A stretch of DNA of 64,000 nt from Swaminathania salitolerans. GTDB taxonomy: Bacteria > Pseudomonadota > Alphaproteobacteria > Acetobacterales > Acetobacteraceae. Under the pieces are notes generated by a model. It saw only the letters and a program-made list of their open reading frames with translations. It did no database searches and was not told where the DNA came from. Within the stretch, counting starts at the first letter, position 1. The number at the start of each line of letters is the position of its first letter. The translations under genes and the position numbers were made by a program. Below, piece after piece: positions 57,548 through 64,000 of the stretch. The stretch covers positions 744,001 through 808,000 of the forward strand of contig NZ_BJVC01000001.1 of the NCBI RefSeq assembly GCF_007988945.1, written 5' to 3'.

Positions 57548-58684
57548 TCAGGTCGGGCGTGTTTCCTGGCCGAGACGCCACCGGGGCTGGTTGTTGTTGA
57601 TCCAGCGCCTGAGCGCCAGAATGGCCGTCAGCTCCGGGACGAGATCGCTCATGACCGGTGCAGCGCTGGCGCCTGCGGCGACGGTGAGCCTCTGTGTCTC
57701 GTTCCAGTGAAGCAGATCCGGCTCCGCCACGGCGATCTGCGCTGCATGTCGCCAGCGCGCGACGGCCAGAGGCGGGGTCAGCATGGGAAGAGCGAGCATG
57801 AGCGCCGAAGCCGCGGAATCCGCAACGGCATGCCAGGCCTTGTAGAGCGGGCCGGCTGGGGCAAGTCCCCGGGCGAGGCGATAGGTCGTATCGAAATCCG
57901 GCACATCCGCGACGTTGGGCCCCGCCTGGAAGATGGGGCGGATTCCCGCCGGGGCGGTCGCGATGTCCTGCGCCAGATTGTCTCCCGGCCCGGGCGTGAG
58001 CTGCACGGCATCCACGCTGCCTTCGTGAAGCGCCTGGATGGCCGCCTCCTTGGTGGCGAAGCCGGGCACGGGTACCGGATGAAGCCCCAGCAGTGAAAGC
58101 CCGAGAAGACTCGGCAGCTCCACGCCGGTCGGATGGGACATGGCGATCCGGACCGGTCGGTCGTGCAGCAGGCCGCTCAGACGGGTCCGAAGGCTGCGAT
58201 GCAGCTCCGCCCGGGCCAGCGTCACGATGGGCCTGCGGGCGACGATCAGGGCGATCCAGCGGGAATAATCGAAGTGAACGCGCGCATCGCCCGCAAGAGA
58301 GGCGATCAGCGCAGCGCCGGGCACGAGTGCGGTCGTGCCGCCATCGGCTTCCGGGCTGACCGTGTCGAAGAGATTGGCCGCCGTCACGCCGTCCCGTCCG
58401 AGATCGTAGCGCGTGCTGATGGGGCCTGTCGTGGAGAGCCCCTTCGCCAGAGCTTCGGCAAGGATCGGGGCGACCTGGCCCGGGAGCGAATCGGGTCCGC
58501 CGCCCACGATCATGCGCGGGGAATCGATGAGGGAGGTGGTCGCATCCGGGCGCGCACCCGCATCCCAGGCGAAGGCGGGAAAAGCGGTCGCAGCACTGCC
58601 GCCGAGCAACGCTGTCAGAAGGGTCCTTCGGCGCAGGGTGCCGGTCGGGCTGGGGGAACTGAACGTCTTTATCGTCTTGCGCAC
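57548..58684 (-). CDS. exported substrate-binding protein, Bug/TctC-like
   Basis: Probable periplasmic binding protein of 378 residues. The N-terminus LRRRTLLTALLGG (about 17-29) with TAFPAFAWD-type cleavage looks like a Tat or Sec signal. The body resembles the tricarboxylate-type (Bug) binding proteins, for example SPRMIVGGGPDSLPGQVAPILAEAL near 54-78 and IQALHEGSVDAVQL near 212-225. No transporter membrane genes are adjacent, so the ligand is unknown. Confidence 0.65.
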   Translation of the reverse strand: MRKTIKTFSSPSPTGTLRRRTLLTALLGGSAATAFPAFAWDAGARPDATTSLIDSPRMIVGGGPDSLPGQVAPILAEALAKGLSTTGPISTRYDLGRDGVTAANLFDTVSPEADGGTTALVPGAALIASLAGDARVHFDYSRWIALIVARRPIVTLARAELHRSLRTRLSGLLHDRPVRIAMSHPTGVELPSLLGLSLLGLHPVPVPGFATKEAAIQALHEGSVDAVQLTPGPGDNLAQDIATAPAGIRPIFQAGPNVADVPDFDTTYRLARGLAPAGPLYKAWHAVADSAASALMLALPMLTPPLAVARWRHAAQIAVAEPDLLHWNETQRLTVAAGASAAPVMSDLVPELTAILALRRWINNNQPRWRLGQETRPT

Positions 58685-58886
58685 TGATCTTCCTTTGTCG
58701 CCCGCGCTCGCGCCTGTTCCTCGTTCCGGGCCAGATCAGCTCTAGGCCAGAGGAATGCGGCCAAATCGTGTCGCATGTTGCGACCTGGCGGGTTCAGGCA
58801 TCGGGGCGGGGGCAAGAACCCCGCCTCGTGCATCTCGCTGTCATGTTCCGTTCCGCCTTGCGCCTCGAACCGGAGGGGCGAGGGCG

Positions 58887-59828
58887 TCAGGGCCATTTCA
58901 CCTCGGGCGGCATGCTCATGAGGATGGCTTCCGTGTTCCCGCCGGTCTTGAGGCCGAACACCGTTCCCCGGTCATGGATCAGATTGAATTCGACATAGCG
59001 TCCGCGACGGATCAGCTGTGCCTCCCGGTCTGCCTCGGTCCAGGGCTGCATCATTCTCGACCGCACGGCGCGCGGATAGGCTTCGAGAAAGGCGAGGCCG
59101 ACATCCCTTGTGAAGGCGAAATCGGCCAGCGCATCCCCGGTCTTGAGATGGTCGTAGAAAATCCCGCCCAGACCGCGCGGCTCCTGACGATGATGCAGAT
59201 AGAAATACTCGTCGCACCAGGTCTTGAACCGCTCGTAATAGGAGCTGTCATGCAGGTCGCAGGCCGAACGGAACCGCGCATGGAACGCATCCGCGTCCTC
59301 CCTGGCCTCGCGGCTTTCGGGGAACATCGGGGTGATGTCGCCGCCGCCGCCGAACCAGCCATTGCTGGTGATGATCATGCGCGTGTTGAAATGCGCGGCG
59401 CTCACATGCGGGTTGCAGGGATGTGCGACGAGGGAAATGCCCGTTGCGAAGAAGCGGGGATCGTCCTGCGCGCCGGGAATGCATTTGCGGAATTCGGGAG
59501 AGAACGCGCCCCAGACGGTCGAGACGTTCACGCCGACCTTCTCGAAAACGCGACCGCGCATCACGGACATGACCCCACTGCCATGGAGGGTGCTTTCGGG
59601 TTCATCGTCCCTGTTCCACGCCGTGCGCTCGAAACGCCCGGGGGCGGTCCTGTCCCTGAGCACGGGGGAGCCGGAGGCTGCCGCCTCGTCCTCGATGGCT
59701 TCGTAGCTCGCGCAGATACGGTCGCGCAGCTCCTCAAACCAGCTGCGCACGTCGTTCTTGAGCGTGTCATGGGCGATATCCTCGCGTATGAGGGTACCGA
59801 ATGCGCGTGGATCGAGGGTCTCGCTCAT
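58887..59828 (-). CDS. hemF: oxygen-dependent coproporphyrinogen III oxidase
   Basis: Aerobic oxidative decarboxylase of heme synthesis, 313 residues, cytoplasmic. [17 protein letters not shown] near 131-147 holds the conserved His, and [22 protein letters not shown] near 203-224 and the C-terminal [16 protein letters not shown] near 276-291 are diagnostic. Needing O2 suits an obligate aerobe. Divergent from the MTA phosphorylase gene across 170 bp. Confidence 0.96.
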   Translation of the reverse strand: MSETLDPRAFGTLIREDIAHDTLKNDVRSWFEELRDRICASYEAIEDEAAASGSPVLRDRTAPGRFERTAWNRDDEPESTLHGSGVMSVMRGRVFEKVGVNVSTVWGAFSPEFRKCIPGAQDDPRFFATGISLVAHPCNPHVSAAHFNTRMIITSNGWFGGGGDITPMFPESREAREDADAFHARFRSACDLHDSSYYERFKTWCDEYFYLHHRQEPRGLGGIFYDHLKTGDALADFAFTRDVGLAFLEAYPRAVRSRMMQPWTEADREAQLIRRGRYVEFNLIHDRGTVFGLKTGGNTEAILMSMPPEVKWP

Positions 59829-60000
59829 GGCCAGCTCCGAACTCTGTTCTGACCGTCATGCCGGTCGTTTCACGATCTTTCCTAGCAAAAGCGGCGCTGC
59901 AAGGCCATGAGGCGCGGTATGAAAACACGGACAGGTTGCGCCGTGTCGCGATCTGGTGTTCCTGAGCGCCTGATCCGGATTTGAGTGAGGAACGAAGCCT

Positions 60001-60894
60001 GTGGCGGATAACGTGACGATTGAACCGGTCATCGGCCTGATCGGCGGATCGGGGCTGTATGACATCGACGGTCTCGAGGACAAGGAATGGCGCCGTGTCG
60101 AGACGCCCTGGGGCGAGCCATCGGATGCGCTGCTTTTCGGCAGGCTGGACGGCGTGCGATGCGTCTTCCTGCCGCGCCATGGGCGTGGACATCCGATCCC
60201 CCCGTCCGAGCTGAATTTCCGCGCGAATATCGACGCGCTCAAGCGTTCGGGCGTGACCGATATCGTCTCGCTTTCCGCGGTCGGCTCCCTGAGAGAGGAT
60301 CTGCCCCCGGGCCGTTTCGTTCTGGTGGATCAGTTCATCGACCGCTCCTTCGCGCGGCAGAAGAGCTTTTTCGGTCGGGGATGTGTGGCCCATGTCGGCA
60401 TGGCCGAACCGGTTTCCGCCCGTATGGGTGACGTGATTGCGGCGCAGGCCGCGCATATCGGCGTGGAGATGACGCGCGGCGGGACCTATCTGGTGATGGA
60501 AGGGCCCCAGTTCTCCACCCGGGCCGAAAGCGAGCTCTACCGGCAATGGGGCTGCTCGGTGATCGGTATGACGAACATGCCCGAGGCCAAGCTCGCTCGC
60601 GAGGCAGAGCTTTGCTACGCAAGCATCGCGATGGTGACCGATTACGATTGCTGGCACGACGACCACGATTCCGTCACGGTCGATGCCGTGGTCAAGATCA
60701 TGACCGAGAACGCGGCCAAGGCGAAATCCTTGGTCAAGGCGATCATCCCCGAGCTTGGAAAACCTCGTGGATTGTGCCCTTCGGGCGCCGAGCGCGCGCT
60801 CGACAACGCGATCATCACGGCGCCCTCCGCCCGTGACCCCGAAATGCTCGCGAAGCTCGACGCCGTGGCGGGACGGATCCTGCGCATGGCCTGA
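60001..60894 (+). CDS. mtnP: S-methyl-5'-thioadenosine phosphorylase
   Basis: Phosphorolyses methylthioadenosine, salvaging adenine and methylthioribose phosphate, 297 residues. The GTG start at 60001 has GAGG ten bases upstream. LIGGSGLYDIDGL near 12-24 binds phosphate, FLPRHGRGHPIPPSELNFRANI near 57-78 and MEGPQFSTRAESELY near 166-180 are the family core. Related purine nucleoside phosphorylases lack this combination. Confidence 0.93.
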   Translation: MADNVTIEPVIGLIGGSGLYDIDGLEDKEWRRVETPWGEPSDALLFGRLDGVRCVFLPRHGRGHPIPPSELNFRANIDALKRSGVTDIVSLSAVGSLREDLPPGRFVLVDQFIDRSFARQKSFFGRGCVAHVGMAEPVSARMGDVIAAQAAHIGVEMTRGGTYLVMEGPQFSTRAESELYRQWGCSVIGMTNMPEAKLAREAELCYASIAMVTDYDCWHDDHDSVTVDAVVKIMTENAAKAKSLVKAIIPELGKPRGLCPSGAERALDNAIITAPSARDPEMLAKLDAVAGRILRMA

Positions 60895-60902
60895 GGATCC
60901 CG

Positions 60903-60937
60903 GGGCGGTCCCTCTTCCCGTGAGGAGAGGGCCGCCC
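60903..60937 (+). terminator. hairpin after the MTA phosphorylase gene
   Basis: gggcgg-t-ccctct pairs with agaggg-ccgccc around a 10-base loop. It lies between the convergent phosphorylase and DUF2934 genes. No T-run. Confidence 0.5.
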
Positions 60938-60941
60938 TGAT

Positions 60942-60990
60942 CAGGCTGTTCGTTTCAGGCTGCCCCGTTCAGGCTGCCCTGATCAGGCTG
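60942..60990. repeat. 14-bp tandem repeat in intergenic DNA
   Basis: caggctg-led units start at 60942, 60956, 60970 and 60984 with period 14. This unit length is not a multiple of three, in keeping with its non-coding position. Confidence 0.75.
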
Positions 60991-61019
60991 AAGTGACAGG
61001 AGCGTGCCGTCTCCTTCGG

Positions 61020-61376
61020 TCAGGAACGCTCGTTCTCGCGCTCGGGGAAATGATCCCTGTCGCCCTGATCGGTCTCCCTTTCGGGGAATTCCCCGAGATT
61101 TTTCTGGATCTCGGCATTCTCGACCGGCATTTCGGCAAATTGCGGATCCGGCAGGGTGCTGACCGGGATTTCGCCGGCATGGGGATTTTCTTCCATGCCG
61201 ACCAGTTCGGCAGCGTTTTCGCGATAGGCCTCTGCGCCGCAATCCGGACGGCCATCCGCCTCCCACAAGGCCCGTGCCTTCTCGCGAATGCGTGCATCGC
61301 GCTCGGGGCTGTCGGCGAGCGGGTTCTGTGAGTCGGAGGGGGCGGCGCTGCCTGCGGCAGGAGCGGTTTTGTTCAT
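61020..61376 (-). CDS. DUF2934 domain protein
   Basis: Hydrophilic 118-residue protein of unknown function. The DUF2934 core is RIREKARALWEADGRPD near 29-45 followed by AEAYRENAAEL. The tail is acidic. The N-terminus is Ala/Ser-rich. It lies 21 bp downstream of the dienelactone hydrolase gene on the same strand, so the two probably form one transcript. Confidence 0.75.
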   Translation of the reverse strand: MNKTAPAAGSAAPSDSQNPLADSPERDARIREKARALWEADGRPDCGAEAYRENAAELVGMEENPHAGEIPVSTLPDPQFAEMPVENAEIQKNLGEFPERETDQGDRDHFPERENERS

Positions 61377-61397
61377 TGGGTCGTCTTTCGGAAATGT

Positions 61398-62072
61398 TCA
61401 GAGATGACGGTCGAAGAACGCCATGGTGCGCGCATGGGCGAGATCGCGTGCGGGCTTGTTGAAGCTCGGACGATCCTCGCAACCGAAGCCATGCCCGGCA
61501 TCGTCATAGACAAAGATCTCGACCTCTGGCCGGTTTTCCCTGATCGTCGCGATATCCGTATGCGGAATATGCGCGTCCTCGCCGCCGAAATGGAGCTGCG
61601 TCGGGCAATGCGGCTTTTCGTGACTGACCGAGGCGATGCCGCCGCCGTACCAGGCGACGGCCGCGGCGAAGTCGCGCGTGCGCGTTGCCGCCTCCCAGGC
61701 GACGAGTCCGCCCCAGCAGAACCCGAGCACGCCGACCCTGGTATGTCCGTGCCGGTTGAGGGCATGGGCCGATGCCGTGACATCGGCAAGGAGATCGTCG
61801 GGTGCGATACGATCCTTGAGGGCGAGGCCCTTTTTCATTCCTGCGTCGTCATAGGGGAGAACGGTATCGCGTTCCGCCCGGTCGAACAGGGCAGGCGCAA
61901 TGACGTGATAGCCGTGATGCTCGGCAAGTTCGTCGCAGACCGCGCGGATGTGATCGGTCAGGCCGAAGATTTCCTGGATCACGACGAGGGCGCGCTTGGC
62001 ATCGGGTGTGCCCGCCTCGTAAGCAGAGAAATGATGGGTGTCCGAAGCGGTCAGGGAAATCATGTGTCCCAC
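61398..62072 (-). CDS. dienelactone hydrolase family protein
   Basis: Alpha/beta hydrolase of 224 residues. The nucleophile is Cys in LGFCWGG near 116-122, the acid Asp in FGGEDAHIP near 159-167 and the His in DDAGHGFGC near 193-201, which completes the DLH triad. The GTG start at 62072 has GGAGG nine bases upstream. The ATG nine bases later is less well placed. The substrate is unknown, as many relatives act outside the aromatic pathways. Confidence 0.9.
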   Translation of the reverse strand: MGHMISLTASDTHHFSAYEAGTPDAKRALVVIQEIFGLTDHIRAVCDELAEHHGYHVIAPALFDRAERDTVLPYDDAGMKKGLALKDRIAPDDLLADVTASAHALNRHGHTRVGVLGFCWGGLVAWEAATRTRDFAAAVAWYGGGIASVSHEKPHCPTQLHFGGEDAHIPHTDIATIRENRPEVEIFVYDDAGHGFGCEDRPSFNKPARDLAHARTMAFFDRHL

Positions 62073-62123
62073 GTAAAGGAACCTCCGTCCGATAGGGTCT
62101 GTTCAGGGAGATCAACGGTCACG

Positions 62124-62339
62124 ATGAGCGAGATCGTCAATCTGCGTCGCTTCAGGAAACGTCTGGAGCGGGTGAAGGATGCCCGCCGCGCCGATGAAAA
62201 CCGGCGCAGATACGGGCAGAGGGCTTGCGAGCGGGAAAAGACGCGTTCGGAGCAGGAGCGGCAGATCAGGGTTGTGGACGGGGCGCGTCTGGACGACGAA
62301 TCGCGCCCCGAAGATGAGGAAAGCCCGCCCGGGACATGA
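62124..62339 (+). CDS. DUF4169 family small basic protein
   Basis: Charged 71-residue protein with no hydrophobic segment. The EIVNLRRFRKRLER opening and the later NRRRYGQ are the family pattern. The Arg/Glu-rich sequence probably forms a long helix. It is divergent from the dienelactone hydrolase gene and 299 bp before groES. Confidence 0.75.
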   Translation: MSEIVNLRRFRKRLERVKDARRADENRRRYGQRACEREKTRSEQERQIRVVDGARLDDESRPEDEESPPGT

Positions 62340-62496
62340 GCTCGAGCGCGGTCGCGGGCCCCGGCGACTCGTTGCGGAGCGCAGGCGGGCGCGGCGGGAT
62401 AACGTAACGGGCCGCAAGGCCGGGCTGGACCCGCTGTCCGGAGCTCAGGAAATGTCCGGAGTGCAGGAAAAACGGGAGAGCGGTTCCGGGCGAGAC

Positions 62497-62525
62497 TTGA
62501 CGGAATGCCCGCGTCTTCCTACTTC
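62497..62525 (+). promoter_or_regulatory. groES promoter
   Basis: TTGACG at 62497-62502 and TACTTC at 62520-62525, spaced by 17 bp. The CIRCE operator begins two bases after the -10 and covers the expected start site. Confidence 0.6.
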
Positions 62526-62526
62526 T

Positions 62527-62553
62527 TTGGCACTCTCCTTGTGGGAGTGCTAA
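62527..62553 (+). promoter_or_regulatory. CIRCE element (HrcA operator)
   Basis: TTGGCACTC at 62527-62535, nine bases, then GAGTGCTAA at 62545-62553. This matches the CIRCE consensus with one change in the left arm. HrcA is expected to repress groESL here and release it on heat stress. Confidence 0.95.
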
Positions 62554-62638
62554 CGCGCTGCGGCTTAGCGGGCGCGCAAACCGGCGGCGTCGCTTTCAGA
62601 AGAGGGCGCAGCCTTAAAAGAATGTGGAGCGATCCATT

Positions 62639-62929
62639 ATGACAAATTTTCGGCCTTTGCATGACCGTGTCGTCGTTCGTCGCCTGACGGGCGAAGAGAA
62701 GACGGCCGGTGGAATCATCATTCCCGACACCGCCAAGGAAAAGCCCATGGAAGGCGAAATCGTCTCCGTCGGCCCGGGCGCGCGGAATGAGCAGGGTCAG
62801 GTCGTGGCACTGGACGTCAAGGCTGGCGACCGCGTGCTTTTCGGAAAATGGTCCGGCACCGAGGTGAAGATCGACGGCGAAGAGCTGCTGATCATGAAGG
62901 AAAGCGACATCATGGGTGTGATCGGCTGA
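62639..62929 (+). CDS. groS: co-chaperonin GroES
   Basis: Heptameric lid of the GroEL chaperonin, 96 residues. [10 protein letters not shown] near 6-15, the mobile-loop region [18 protein letters not shown] near 18-35 and the [23 protein letters not shown] end are diagnostic. The start after GGAG at 62639 is favoured over an in-frame ATG at 62624. Confidence 0.98.
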   Translation: MTNFRPLHDRVVVRRLTGEEKTAGGIIIPDTAKEKPMEGEIVSVGPGARNEQGQVVALDVKAGDRVLFGKWSGTEVKIDGEELLIMKESDIMGVIG

Positions 62930-62958
62930 ATTCCAGCCTCCCCGTATTCGCACACTGA

Positions 62959-64000
<1,042 letters not shown>

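Overview
The window looks like chromosome of an acetic acid bacterium (Alphaproteobacteria, Acetobacteraceae). The inference rests on the high G+C, the gene content and the local gene orders: a glycerol operon, a heme O synthase flanked by cytochrome-oxidase-like fragments, secB-timA-mltA-smr, and CIRCE-groESL. No genus can be named from the sequence alone.

Layout. 1-8.1 kb: the 3' part of an ABC-F ATPase gene, a membrane zinc-ribbon protein, a GNAT acetyltransferase, a GtrII-like glucosyltransferase, a coupled pair of exported beta-propeller proteins and a DUF2938 membrane protein. 8.3-13.4 kb: the glycerol regulon glpR-glpD-glpF-glpK on the minus strand, with a candidate GlpR operator before glpD. 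13.5-18.4 kb: uvrB, an aldose-1-epimerase-like gene, greB and gshB. 18.4-22.0 kb: a small membrane protein, pmtA, a degenerate cytochrome oxidase subunit I homologue, ctaB and a tiny coxF-like gene. 22.3-28.7 kb (minus): MRJP-like propeller, thrC, an M16 peptidase, pmbA/tldE and a Tim44-domain protein. 28.8-41.2 kb: a TPR protein with a GT9-like end, glnD, mutS, murJ, glutathione peroxidase, a CNT nucleoside transporter and an unusual MIP-family channel. 41.2-46.8 kb: hemC-hemD-rlmJ-gpsA-methyltransferase, overlapping through hemC-gpsA, divergent from tsaD. 47.0-51.4 kb: a small membrane protein, tRNA-Ser(UGA) and an AT-richer island. 51.4-64 kb: secB, timA, mltA, an orphan DNA methyltransferase, a triheme peroxidase, smr, a substrate-binding protein, hemF, MTA phosphorylase, DUF2934, dienelactone hydrolase, DUF4169, and groES-groEL behind a CIRCE element (groEL runs off the window).

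The strongest candidate for an undescribed system is the island after tRNA-Ser. A broken serine recombinase is followed by three tightly packed, foreign-looking genes, and each protein carries an R-x4-H motif of the HEPN ribonuclease type. The third also has the DUF3644 architecture. I infer a multi-HEPN defence or toxin cassette. The second candidate is the COX1 homologue beside ctaB: by eye it keeps both low-spin heme ligands but has lost three of the four high-spin heme/CuB histidines.

Short degenerate tandem repeats (6, 12, 14, 15 bp units) recur in signal peptides, protein tails and intergenic gaps across the window. No CRISPR array, phage block or intact insertion sequence was seen.
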